Assembly (NCBI RefSeq): GCF_000191045.1
Contig: NC_015185.1
Location: 248,001 to 312,000, forward strand
Origin: Desulfurobacterium thermolithotrophum DSM 11699
GTDB taxonomy: Bacteria > Aquificota > Aquificia > Desulfurobacteriales > Desulfurobacteriaceae
DNA: 64,000 nucleotides
Reading direction: 5' to 3'
Part shown: positions 55,382 through 63,039 of the stretch, one piece after another
Layout: each line of letters starts with the position of its first letter
Numbering within the stretch: position 1 is the stretch's first letter
Translations under genes and position numbers: made by a program
The notes under the pieces: generated by a model
Seen by the model: only the letters and a program-made list of their open reading frames with translations
Told to the model about the DNA's origin: nothing
Database searches by the model: none

Positions 55382-56098
55382 ATGAAAGTAGGAATAATAT
55401 CCGATATCCATGGAAATATCCATGCCTTACAGGCTGTAGCTGAAGAATTAGAGAAAGAACAGGTTGATGAAGTTTGGTGTTTAGGGGACGTTGTAGGTTA
55501 CGGTGCTTTCCCAAATGAGTGTCTTCAGTGGATTGAAGATAACTGTACTCACTTTGTTTTAGGAAACCATGAATTAGCACTTTTGAATCTTGTAGATATT
55601 TCAATGCTAAATGATTATGCTGCTAGAACAATCCTTTGGACGAAAGAAGTTCTAAAAGAGAAATTCTTAGACTTTCTTATGTCAAAGGGAGTACAAGTAT
55701 TAACTTCTAAATTTCAATTGGTTCACGATACTCCTGAATCATCAGGAAGTATGAAGTATATATTAACGATAGAAGATGCTTACCATGGACTCATTAGACA
55801 AGTTAGACAAGTTTGTTTCTTTGGACATACTCATATACCTACAGTTTTTAAACTAGAGGTAGCAAATCCGGATAGGATTCGAACTTCTATAGTTAAACTT
55901 AAAAAAGGAAGATATCTTATAAATCCTGGAAGTGTAGGACAACCAAGGGATAGAAATCCTGAAGCTTCTTTTATAATCTTTGATGGAAAAACTATTTACT
56001 TTCGACGGGTGAAATATGACGTAAAGTCGGCAGCGAAAGCCATTTTAAAAGCTGGACTTCCTAAATTCTTAGCAGCAAGATTACTTGTGGGGGTGTAG
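55382..56098 (+). CDS. Calcineurin-like metallophosphoesterase
   Basis: 238 residues. The metal-binding blocks are IISDIHGN, LGDVVGYGA, LGNHELAL, and FFGHTHIP, with NPGSVGQPRD at the end: the YfcE/MJ0936-type fold. Probable phosphodiesterase; the physiological substrate is unknown. I chose the ATG at 55382 (KVGIISDIHG), since the upstream 20 codons lie antisense to epmA. The aldehyde dehydrogenase follows, starting 1 bp after the stop. Confidence 0.85.
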   Translation: MKVGIISDIHGNIHALQAVAEELEKEQVDEVWCLGDVVGYGAFPNECLQWIEDNCTHFVLGNHELALLNLVDISMLNDYAARTILWTKEVLKEKFLDFLMSKGVQVLTSKFQLVHDTPESSGSMKYILTIEDAYHGLIRQVRQVCFFGHTHIPTVFKLEVANPDRIRTSIVKLKKGRYLINPGSVGQPRDRNPEASFIIFDGKTIYFRRVKYDVKSAAKAILKAGLPKFLAARLLVGV

Positions 56099-56099
56099 A

Positions 56100-57530
56100 A
56101 TGAAAGGTTATATGTTAATTGCCGGAAAGAAAGTTTACACACAGGAGGAAATAAAAATCCTCTTTCCTTATGATGGTTCTTTAGTTGGAACAATTCCAAG
56201 GGGAAAAGAAGAAGATGTAAATCTAGCTGCAGAATCTGCAAAAGTTGGATTTGAGAAAATTAAGAAAATGACTGCTTATGAAAGGTATCAATGTCTTCAA
56301 AGAGCTGCAAGAATCATCTCAAAAAGAGCTAATGAATTTGCACACCTTCTTACTCTTGAAGTTGGAAAAACTATAAAAGAGTCTATGGGAGAAGTAGGAA
56401 GAGCAGTAAACACTATAACACTTTCGGCAGAAGAAGCAAAGAGAATTCTTGGCGAAGAAGTACCTTTTGATGCTGCTCCAGGAATAGAAAATAAAGTAGG
56501 TTTTTATAGAAGGGTTCCTCTTGGAATAATTGGATGTATAACTCCATTTAATTTTCCTCTAAACCTTACCTGTCATAAAGTTGCTCCTGCTTTAGCAGCC
56601 GGAAACAGCGTTATTATAAAACCTTCTGAAAATACATCGTTAGTAGTTATCAAACTTGCTGAGGTTTTAATTGAAGCTGGATTTCCTCCTGAAGCAGTTA
56701 ATGTTGTAACTGGATATGGTGAGGAAGCAGGAGATGCCCTTGTCCGAAGTAAAGATGTCAGAATGATTACATTTACGGGAAGCGTTGAAACTGGAAAGAT
56801 TATTATGAGTAGAGGAGGACTTAAAAAGTATGCAATGGAACTTGGTTCAAACGCTGGTGTGTATATAGATGAGGATCAGGATTATAGGCTTAAAGAAATA
56901 GCCGAAAAGGTTGCAAGAGGAGGTTTTGCTCTTGCTGGACAAGTCTGTATATCAGTTCAAAGAGTTTTTGTTCATGAAAAGCTTTTTGATACCTTTATAG
57001 AAGAAATTACAGCATTCTCAAAGACCTTAAAAGTAGGAGATCCAAGAAAAGATGATACTGGCATGGGGCCTGTAATAGATGAAAATGCAGCAGACAGAAT
57101 TATGGAGTGGATAGAAGAAGCAAAATCATTAGGAGCAGAAATAGTCTGTGGCGGTAAAAGGATTTCAAATACACTGATTGAACCAACAGTAGTTATAAAT
57201 GTACCTGAAAAGGCTAAACTCTTTAGAAAGGAAGTTTTTGGACCTGTAATTATTGTTAATAAAGTTTCTTCCATTAAAGAAGGAATAAACCAGGTAAATA
57301 ACTCTCCTTACGGTCTTCAAGCCGGAATATTTACAAATAATTTGAAAAATGCTTTTAAGTTTAGTGAAGAAGTTGAATGCGGTGGAATAATGGTTAACGA
57401 GATTCCAACATTTAGGGTTGACCAAATGCCTTATGGAGGCGTGAAAGAAAGCGGAATAGGAAGGGAAGGTCCACATTTTGCTATAGAAGAAATGACAGAG
57501 ATAAAAACAATTTGTTTTGACCTTGGTTAA
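56100..57530 (+). CDS. NAD(P)-dependent aldehyde dehydrogenase
   Basis: 476 residues, full-length ALDH superfamily. TPFNFPLNLTCHKVAPALAAGNSVIIKPSE, ITFTGSVETGK, the catalytic Glu in AMELGSN, and the catalytic Cys in AGQVCISVQRV are intact; KEVFGPVIIVNKV and YGGVKESGIGREG follow. It resembles lactaldehyde/GapN-like members, but the substrate is not certain. It immediately follows the phosphoesterase and ends before a terminator. Confidence 0.88.
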   Translation: MKGYMLIAGKKVYTQEEIKILFPYDGSLVGTIPRGKEEDVNLAAESAKVGFEKIKKMTAYERYQCLQRAARIISKRANEFAHLLTLEVGKTIKESMGEVGRAVNTITLSAEEAKRILGEEVPFDAAPGIENKVGFYRRVPLGIIGCITPFNFPLNLTCHKVAPALAAGNSVIIKPSENTSLVVIKLAEVLIEAGFPPEAVNVVTGYGEEAGDALVRSKDVRMITFTGSVETGKIIMSRGGLKKYAMELGSNAGVYIDEDQDYRLKEIAEKVARGGFALAGQVCISVQRVFVHEKLFDTFIEEITAFSKTLKVGDPRKDDTGMGPVIDENAADRIMEWIEEAKSLGAEIVCGGKRISNTLIEPTVVINVPEKAKLFRKEVFGPVIIVNKVSSIKEGINQVNNSPYGLQAGIFTNNLKNAFKFSEEVECGGIMVNEIPTFRVDQMPYGGVKESGIGREGPHFAIEEMTEIKTICFDLG

Positions 57531-57567
57531 GTATTAGGTGATACTATTAGAAATAGTGATAGTATAA

Positions 57568-57590
57568 GTAAGGGGATATCCTCCCCTTAC
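57568..57590. terminator. Bidirectional terminator
   Basis: GTAAGGGGA (57568-57576) and TCCCCTTAC (57582-57590) form a 9-bp stem with a 5-base loop between the converging aldehyde dehydrogenase and aldolase genes. A weaker AT-rich inverted repeat lies just left (ATACTAT at 57541, ATAGTAT at 57559). Confidence 0.75.
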
Positions 57591-57594
57591 TAAA

Positions 57595-58389
57595 TTATTT
57601 TAAATACTCTGCAGCTTCTTTTGCAGACTTTCCTTCGTGAACTATAGCAGCAATTGCTTTTACTATTTTCTCAGGATTTTCATGCTGGAAAGCATTTCTT
57701 CCAATAGAAACACCCTTAGCTCCAGCTTTCATAGCTCCTTCAACCATTTCAAGTATTTCCATATCGCTATCCATCTTTGGTCCACCAGCAATAACTACCG
57801 GTATAGGACAGCCTTCTGTTACCTTCCTGAATGATTCTGGATCTCCAGTATAGGCAACTTTTACAATGTCAGCTCCAAGCTCAGCAGCAACTCTTGCGCA
57901 GTGAGCAACTACTTCAGGATCAAACTGATCTTTTATATGTTCTCCTCTTGCATACATCATAGCTATTAACGGCATTCCCCATTCAAGACAGCTTTCTGAA
58001 ACTCTTCCAAAGTCTTCAAGCATCTTATCTTCATTTATATCTCCAAGATTCACATGAATTGAAACACCATCAGCACCAAGCTTAATAGCTTCTTCTACAG
58101 TACAAACAAGTACTTTAGTATTTGGTTTTGGAGAAAGAGAAGTACTTGCTGACATGTGAAGAATAAGTCCAACGTCTTTACCGCCTTTTCTATGACCATG
58201 TCTTACAAGACCTTTATGAATAATAACTGCATTAGCTCCACCATTTGCAACTCTGTCTATGGATTCTCTGATATCTATTATCCCTGGAATAGGTCCCATG
58301 GAAACGCCATGATCCATAGGAATTATTACAGTATTTCCTGTTTCTCTGTTTAAAATTCTTTCCATTCTTATAGCTTTTCCTATCTTCAT
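57595..58389 (-). CDS. ADTH synthase / class I DhnA-type aldolase
   Basis: 264 residues. [43 protein letters not shown] with the Schiff-base lysine, and [12 protein letters not shown] define the DeoC/FbaB-like class I aldolase. The GPIPGI motif fits 2-amino-3,7-dideoxy-D-threo-hept-6-ulosonate synthase, first step of the archaeal-type route to dehydroquinate, better than fructose-bisphosphate aldolase, but both are possible. Confidence 0.72.
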   Translation of the reverse strand: MKIGKAIRMERILNRETGNTVIIPMDHGVSMGPIPGIIDIRESIDRVANGGANAVIIHKGLVRHGHRKGGKDVGLILHMSASTSLSPKPNTKVLVCTVEEAIKLGADGVSIHVNLGDINEDKMLEDFGRVSESCLEWGMPLIAMMYARGEHIKDQFDPEVVAHCARVAAELGADIVKVAYTGDPESFRKVTEGCPIPVVIAGGPKMDSDMEILEMVEGAMKAGAKGVSIGRNAFQHENPEKIVKAIAAIVHEGKSAKEAAEYLK

Positions 58390-58500
58390 AATAAAAACCT
58401 CCTAAACTAATTTTACAAAGCTGAATTTTTCTGTAAGAATTTTAGCAGTATTCTGAGAAAATTTAATAAATTACTGACTATTTCCCTCCTATGAAAGATG

Positions 58501-59601
58501 TCAACCCCCAACACAGAGGTTGCATTTATTTTCAACAAAATCCATAAATTGCCTTCTCTCTCTCAAAACTGCGAACATTACTTTAACCAATTTCCTCGCC
58601 GCAGCTATCAGCGCTTTCTTCTTCTCTAAACCTTTTTTAACTAACCCTTCGTAAAATCTTTTAACTGAATTGTCTAACTTGCTGTTCAATAACGCTCTCG
58701 TAGCCTGGATAATCTTGTTCCTCGTTCTGCTGTCCCCTTTCTTTGTTATCCTTCCATTTCTAACTTCGTCTCCACTACTATTAACACGAGGAACAAGTCC
58801 AAAATAAGCCGCTACCTTGTCTCCGTTTTCAAACCTCTCTTCGTTACATACGGCAGATATAAAGGCTATAGCTACTATATCTCCTACTCCAGGTATGCTT
58901 TTTAGAAGTTCTACTTTTCCCTTAAGCTCCTCATCTTCTCCTATAAAACTCTTGATATCTTCTTCTGTCTCTCTTATCTTATCTGTTAAGTATTCTATTG
59001 TTTCTATTTGCCTCCATATCGTTTCTCGTAATGACGGAGGCACTTTCTTCTTCGTTTCTTCCTTTATCCTTTCCATCCCTTTCTTCGTGGTGAGTTCTCT
59101 CTTGTTTGTCTTTATCCCATATTCAAGCAATAGGCTATGAAGTCTGTTAATTACCCCTTTTCTCATATCTACAAAGCTATCTCTCTCTTTCATCTTTATC
59201 CTTAGCTCTTTTTCTTTTCTCGTCGGGACGTAAACTGTCGGAAGTAAGCCCATTTCATAGTAAATGGCTATCGTTTCTGCATCTATCCTGTCGTTTTTAG
59301 CACTGTTAACACCTTTTAGAATGTTCTTAAATTTGTTAGTGTTAACGTAAGTTATTTCATCAACGCAGTTCCTTATCTCCTCCGTAAAAAATGTTACTCC
59401 TGTTAAGGTTTCTACCGCAACTTTTACTGAATATCCTTTTTTCCTAAAAGTTGTTAGGTGATTTTTAAATTTCTCTAACTCTTCTGCTTCGTACTTCTTG
59501 GTATTAAGTATCCCTGTCAGACAATCTAAATAAGCTGCTGTAAAGCTGTTTTTGTGGTAGTCCACTCCGACATACAGTGTTTTCTCTACCTTCTCCTTCA
59601 T
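58501..59601 (-). CDS. IS110-family transposase, copy 2
   Basis: 366 residues, protein identical to the copy at 11048-12148, with the same DEDD and serine motifs. The ATG at 59601 follows the structured RNA region. Identity of the two copies argues for a recently active element in this genome. Confidence 0.92.
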   Translation of the reverse strand: MKEKVEKTLYVGVDYHKNSFTAAYLDCLTGILNTKKYEAEELEKFKNHLTTFRKKGYSVKVAVETLTGVTFFTEEIRNCVDEITYVNTNKFKNILKGVNSAKNDRIDAETIAIYYEMGLLPTVYVPTRKEKELRIKMKERDSFVDMRKGVINRLHSLLLEYGIKTNKRELTTKKGMERIKEETKKKVPPSLRETIWRQIETIEYLTDKIRETEEDIKSFIGEDEELKGKVELLKSIPGVGDIVAIAFISAVCNEERFENGDKVAAYFGLVPRVNSSGDEVRNGRITKKGDSRTRNKIIQATRALLNSKLDNSVKRFYEGLVKKGLEKKKALIAAARKLVKVMFAVLRERRQFMDFVENKCNLCVGG

Positions 59602-59624
59602 CTCTACCCCCTGATATGTTTTGT

Positions 59625-59804
59625 GTTTTGCAACCTCTGCTTCGGGACTATTCCCATACTCCAATACGGCGCTTCCCGCCACTATAATTAGCCGGCAGGA
59701 GGCATCGGCTAATCTCCACGCACGGGGCTTATTCCCCAGGGAAAAATCCAGCCTCCTGCCTTTAAAGGTTGCCTCTTTACTATAGTCCCGAATTTCAGGG
59801 GGTG
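59625..59804 (-). ncRNA. Candidate IS110 bridge RNA, copy 2
   Basis: Reverse-complement counterpart of the structured region in copy 1, upstream of the transposase. The same 11-bp stem arms are present (atagtcccgaa at 59782-59792 region and ttcgggactat at 59641-59651 region). No change relative to copy 1 was noticed. Confidence 0.62.
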
Positions 59805-59811
59805 ACATCTT

Positions 59812-60423
59812 TTATATCATCTCCTTACAAAGAGAAGAAAAATAAGCTTTCATTTCCTTTTGCCTACCGCAGCTTTTTTTTCCTTCTGTACAGTAGCCAA
59901 GATAATAGCAATTGGGGCCTACAGACTTAAAAAGCGAAGGATGTTTTTCTCTTAAAATTTTAAGCATTTTGATGGCTACCTTTCTGATTTCCCATTGAGC
60001 TCTTGTGCAAGTACGAAGTCTTAGAAAATGAATAAGCTCTTCCCCATTCATAGTAAAAACAATTCTTGTAGTACAAGCATTAGGAAGCACAAATCTTGCA
60101 TCTTCCTTAGGTACTTCTTCTTCAACAAGTGCTTCATAGAATTTACCTATGAACATCATAACATCGTTGTAGCTATAAGTCTTGCCTTCTATTTCAACTT
60201 TTTTCTTCCTTACGGACTCAGGAATAACGTAAGGAAAGTTTTTCATTGCAACATATCTTTGAGACTGCTGACTATAAGAGGCAGGTCTGTGTCTTACAAG
60301 CTGATGGGAACATGCTCTTGATATTCCATCAACTAAAAACGTGAAGTGAGAATGTCTCAGTAAAACTTTTAAGTTTCCTTCCAAAGGTGGAACATTTTCT
60401 GAGAGAAGGAGTACTTCCATCAT
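59812..60423 (-). CDS. thyX: Flavin-dependent thymidylate synthase, C-terminus altered by IS110
   Basis: 203 residues. QLVRHRPASYSQQSQRYV holds the ThyX signature RHRxxSxxxxSxR, and RTCTRAQWEIRKVAIKM is the C-terminal substrate-binding block. It makes dTMP with FAD and methylenetetrahydrofolate. The last three residues and the stop come from the IS110 end; without the element the frame would continue Gly-Asn-Ser-Gln-stop. The catalytic part is intact. AAGGAG lies just before tandem ATG codons. Confidence 0.93.
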   Translation of the reverse strand: MMEVLLLSENVPPLEGNLKVLLRHSHFTFLVDGISRACSHQLVRHRPASYSQQSQRYVAMKNFPYVIPESVRKKKVEIEGKTYSYNDVMMFIGKFYEALVEEEVPKEDARFVLPNACTTRIVFTMNGEELIHFLRLRTCTRAQWEIRKVAIKMLKILREKHPSLFKSVGPNCYYLGYCTEGKKSCGRQKEMKAYFSSLCKEMI

Positions 60424-60434
60424 TAAGCTCCTTA

Positions 60435-61472
60435 CTAATTATGGAATATAAAATTATACGGTATTAATATTGCTTCTGAAAATTTTAGACAGAGAGTGTT
60501 TGAAAAATCATCCAGACAAAGAACAAAACTCCCATGGAACAAAACTCCCATGTTAAAGAGGATAAACTTAGCTAAAACAAACAGTTGAGCTATATGAAAG
60601 CTCTTTGTTTTCTCGTAACTTCCAACATCCTGCTTAACTTCTCCAAAAATACTCTCTATCAGTCCTCTAAACCTGTAAATTTCATCAGATTCTAAAAGCT
60701 CTTTGCATTTAAGCCTAATCTCAGATTTAATTCCCTTCCTTAATGTTTCTCTCACCTTTATGTAAGGCTTTAAGCCTACTAACAGAACAAGCTCAATAAA
60801 CTTAATGCTGTCATAAGCTTTGTCTCCTAAAAATGGCTTTCCTTTCAAAGCTCTCCATATAAATCCCCTTTCGTTTAACCACCTAACTATTTTCTCTCCA
60901 AGTTTCACTTCCGAAGCGTAACTCTCTCCAGGTAATGCAGTAAGAATGAACCTTTTTCCATCTTTTAGATGAACGCTTAATACAACAACTTTAACGTGGC
61001 TTTTTACCTCCTTTATCTCTTTGCCTCTTAGAATTTTCAATGGATAAATCTCATTGTATTTGAAGCCAGTTCCATCTATTATCAGAAATCTTAGTTCTTT
61101 ATGATACTTCCCTAAGAGTCTTCGAGAGACAAAGTTCAGAAAATCTACAAGGAGAATGGAAGGTAGTTGCTTGAGTCGGTAATAATAGGTTGAAAAATCA
61201 GGAATATTCTCTCTTCCAAATATCTGAACTGCCAAATATTCAAGGTCTCTGAATGATAGGTTCCAGGCTACTTGGAGGAAAAGAAGGGTAAGAATTATCT
61301 CGTCAGGGTATTTCTTGGGTCTTCCTCTTTTGGTTTTAAAAGGATATAAATATACCAGTACAGCCTGTCCTCTCCGGTTCATGTATGTTTTTGATAGGTT
61401 GAGTACTTTGTGGAAATTTAGTCTTTTCGCTTTCATACCGGAGAGGATAGGCTTTTTTCTTAATTTTGGCAA
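60435..61472 (-). CDS. IS4/IS5-superfamily transposase, copy 2, frameshifted tail
   Basis: 345 residues. The catalytic DDE and Y-R-E-K region is the same as in copy 1 apart from a Val/Ala change (LLVGLKP versus LLAGLKP). The 16-bp tandem duplication shifts the frame after NMGVLF, replacing the last residues, and the frame runs out of the element to stop at 60435. The catalytic core is complete; the effect on activity is unknown. Confidence 0.82.
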   Translation of the reverse strand: MPKLRKKPILSGMKAKRLNFHKVLNLSKTYMNRRGQAVLVYLYPFKTKRGRPKKYPDEIILTLLFLQVAWNLSFRDLEYLAVQIFGRENIPDFSTYYYRLKQLPSILLVDFLNFVSRRLLGKYHKELRFLIIDGTGFKYNEIYPLKILRGKEIKEVKSHVKVVVLSVHLKDGKRFILTALPGESYASEVKLGEKIVRWLNERGFIWRALKGKPFLGDKAYDSIKFIELVLLVGLKPYIKVRETLRKGIKSEIRLKCKELLESDEIYRFRGLIESIFGEVKQDVGSYEKTKSFHIAQLFVLAKFILFNMGVLFHGSFVLCLDDFSNTLCLKFSEAILIPYNFIFHN

Positions 61473-61487
61473 TTTTCAAACACCCTC
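60492..61487 (-). mobile_element. IS4/IS5-superfamily element, copy 2 (996 bp)
   Basis: Same inverted repeats as copy 1 (GAGAGTGTTTGAAAAAT, right end CACCCTC). It is flanked by an 11-bp direct repeat, AATTTTAGACA (60481-60491 and 61488-61498), a clean target duplication. It is 16 bp longer than copy 1 because GAACAAAACTCCCATG is duplicated in tandem at 60521-60552. Confidence 0.92.
60521..60552. repeat. 16-bp tandem duplication inside IS copy 2
   Basis: GAACAAAACTCCCATG at 60521-60536 is repeated at 60537-60552; copy 1 has it once. It causes the C-terminal frameshift of the transposase. Confidence 0.95.
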
Positions 61488-61502
61488 AATTTTAGACATG
61501 GC

Positions 61503-62626
61503 TGTTGAAGTTCAGATAGAAGGTGGACACCCTACAATAACCTTTGAATCCCAGAAGGAGGTGTCCACCGATGAAACAATTGAAAAGATTCAAAGGAACA
61601 TCCCTCCATATATCAAGCACAAATACAGCATTCAAAGAAACCCTGAAAGAAGGAAGAAGAGTAAAAAAGAAACTTGACCTAACAAAAGACAGAAACGTTA
61701 AAAAAAGACTGAAATGGATAGAGTACTACCACAAAACAGGCAACGCCAGAAAAACATGCAGATACTTTGGCATCAGTCCAACAACCTTCTACAAGTGGAA
61801 AAAAAGATACGACAAGTACGGGATAGAAGGACTCCAAGACAGAAACAAAAGACCTCATAAAGTAAGACAACCCCAAACAGAACCTGAAATAGAACACATC
61901 ATCGTCACAATAAGGGAAAATTCCCAACCTGGAGCAAAGAAAAGATAGCAGCCTTCATGGAAAGATACCTAAATGTAAAAATATCATCCTCTACAGTTTA
62001 CAGGGTTCTCAAAAGACACGGACTAATAGAAAGAACCTGGAAACTAAAAAGTACCTACAAGAGGAAGAAACAGAAAGGGAAAAAGAACCGCACCAGAAAA
62101 GGACTAAGAGCAGACAAACCAGGAACAATCCTCATGGACGTTAAATACCTCTACTGGTGCGGTAAAACCTTTTACCAGTTCACGGCAATAGACAAGTTCA
62201 CCCGAATAGCATTTGCCAAGGTTTATTCTACAAAAAGCAGCAGGAGCGGAAGAAGGTTTTTTGAAGAACTTGAAAAATTTCTTCCCTTCAAGATAGAGAA
62301 AGTTCAAACGGATAACGGGAGCGAATTTTTAGGGGAGTTAGACGAATATCTTAAAAGAAAAGGGATAGAACACTACTTTAGTTATCCGAAATCTCCCAAG
62401 ACTAATGCGCATGTAGAAAGGTTTATTCAAACGACAGAAAGTGAACTATGGATGATAGAAGGAACAGAACCGACTGTTGATGAGATGAATAAAAAACTTT
62501 TTGAGTATTTAAAGATTTACAACTTTCTTAGACCCCATCACTCTTTAAATTACAAGACTCCCGCTGAGAAGTTTGAGGACTATATTAGAAGTCATCAAGG
62601 TGTCCACCATGTATTGAACTCGAACA
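61503..62626 (+). mobile_element. IS481-type element (1124 bp)
   Basis: The ends are imperfect inverted repeats of about 28 bp: TGTTGAAGTTCAGATAGAAG then GTGGACACC on the left, and TGTTCGAGTTCAATACATGG then TGGACACC from the right (reverse complement). The flanks share CATGGC (61497-61502 and 62627-62632), a 6-bp target duplication. An inner inverted copy of the GGTGGACACC box (61560-61569) forms a hairpin near the left end. Confidence 0.85.
61571..61948 (+). CDS. IS481-type transposase, 5' frame (HTH part)
   Basis: About 125 residues from an ATG with AAGGAGG upstream. KTCRYFGISPTTFYKWKKRYDKYGIEGLQDRNKRPH is the helix-turn-helix and linker of IS481/IS3 relatives. The frame ends at 61948, but the -1 frame continues the protein sensibly from about 61919 (KFPTWSKEKIAAFMERYLNV). 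The junction is GGGAAAATTCCC. It is either a one-base loss or -1 ribosomal frameshifting. Confidence 0.72.
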   Translation: MKQLKRFKGTSLHISSTNTAFKETLKEGRRVKKKLDLTKDRNVKKRLKWIEYYHKTGNARKTCRYFGISPTTFYKWKKRYDKYGIEGLQDRNKRPHKVRQPQTEPEIEHIIVTIRENSQPGAKKR

Positions 62627-62649
62627 CATGGCTTGACATCTTTTTCTAG
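61957..62649 (+). CDS. IS481-type transposase, 3' frame (DDE integrase core)
   Basis: 230 residues from an internal ATG; the frame is open from about 61919. The rve-type catalytic core shows ILMDVKYLY (Asp), VQTDNGSEF (Asp) and NAHVERFIQT (Glu), then the IYNFLRPHHSLNYKTPAEKF tail typical of IS481. No stop lies within the element; translation ends 23 bp beyond its right end, inside the tRNA promoter region. Confidence 0.8.
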   Translation: MERYLNVKISSSTVYRVLKRHGLIERTWKLKSTYKRKKQKGKKNRTRKGLRADKPGTILMDVKYLYWCGKTFYQFTAIDKFTRIAFAKVYSTKSSRSGRRFFEELEKFLPFKIEKVQTDNGSEFLGELDEYLKRKGIEHYFSYPKSPKTNAHVERFIQTTESELWMIEGTEPTVDEMNKKLFEYLKIYNFLRPHHSLNYKTPAEKFEDYIRSHQGVHHVLNSNTWLDIFF

Positions 62650-62662
62650 CTGCCTATATTAT
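62633..62662 (+). promoter_or_regulatory. Promoter of the tRNA cluster
   Basis: TTGACA (62633-62638) is followed by TATATT (62655-62660, spacer 16) or the overlapping TATTAT (62657-62662, spacer 18), 17-19 bp before tRNA-Lys. The IS481 element and its duplication end immediately upstream of the -35 box, leaving the core promoter intact. Confidence 0.75.
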
Positions 62663-62678
62663 CCTTCGTCTTAAAAGT

Positions 62679-62754
<76 letters not shown>

Positions 62755-62763
62755 CTTAAATGC

Positions 62764-62841
<78 letters not shown>

Positions 62842-62851
62842 TTACTATTTT

Positions 62852-62927
62852 GGGGCCGTAGCTCAGCTGGGAGAGCGTCAGGCTGGCAGTCTGAAGGTCG
62901 TGGGTTCAAGTCCCACCGGCTCCACCA
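62852..62927 (+). tRNA. tRNA-Ala (GGC)
   Basis: 76 nt with encoded CCA. Acceptor GGGGCCG pairs with CGGCTCC and includes the G3-U70 alanine identity pair; anticodon stem TCAGG/TCTGA region encloses CTGGCAG, anticodon GGC; T-loop GTTCAAGTC. Confidence 0.95.
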
Positions 62928-62943
62928 GAGTAGATGATAAAAG

Positions 62944-63020
62944 GGGCCTGTAGCTCAGTTGGTTAGAGCATCCGGCTCATAACCGGACGGTCGGAGGTTC
63001 GAGTCCTCCCGGGCCCACCA
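62944..63020 (+). tRNA. tRNA-Met (CAT), elongator type
   Basis: 77 nt with encoded CCA. Anticodon stem TCCGG/CCGGA encloses CTCATAA, anticodon CAT. The first acceptor pair is G-C, so it is not the initiator. A lysidine-modified Ile2 tRNA cannot be fully excluded from sequence alone. Confidence 0.93.
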
Positions 63021-63039
63021 TTTTTATAAAGAGGTTATT

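Larger units (their letters stand above)
58491..59820 (-). mobile_element. IS110-family element, copy 2 (1330 bp)
   Basis: Same length and ends as copy 1, inverted. It is flanked by CTCCT (AGGAG on the minus strand) at 58486-58490 and 59821-59825. It inserted in the 3' end of thyX. The empty site on the minus strand would read TGTAAGGAGGGAAATAG, again with an AAGGAG core. Confidence 0.88.

Noticed and set aside
62944-63020. Initiator tRNA-fMet
   Set aside because: The first acceptor position pairs normally (G-C), unlike initiator tRNAs.
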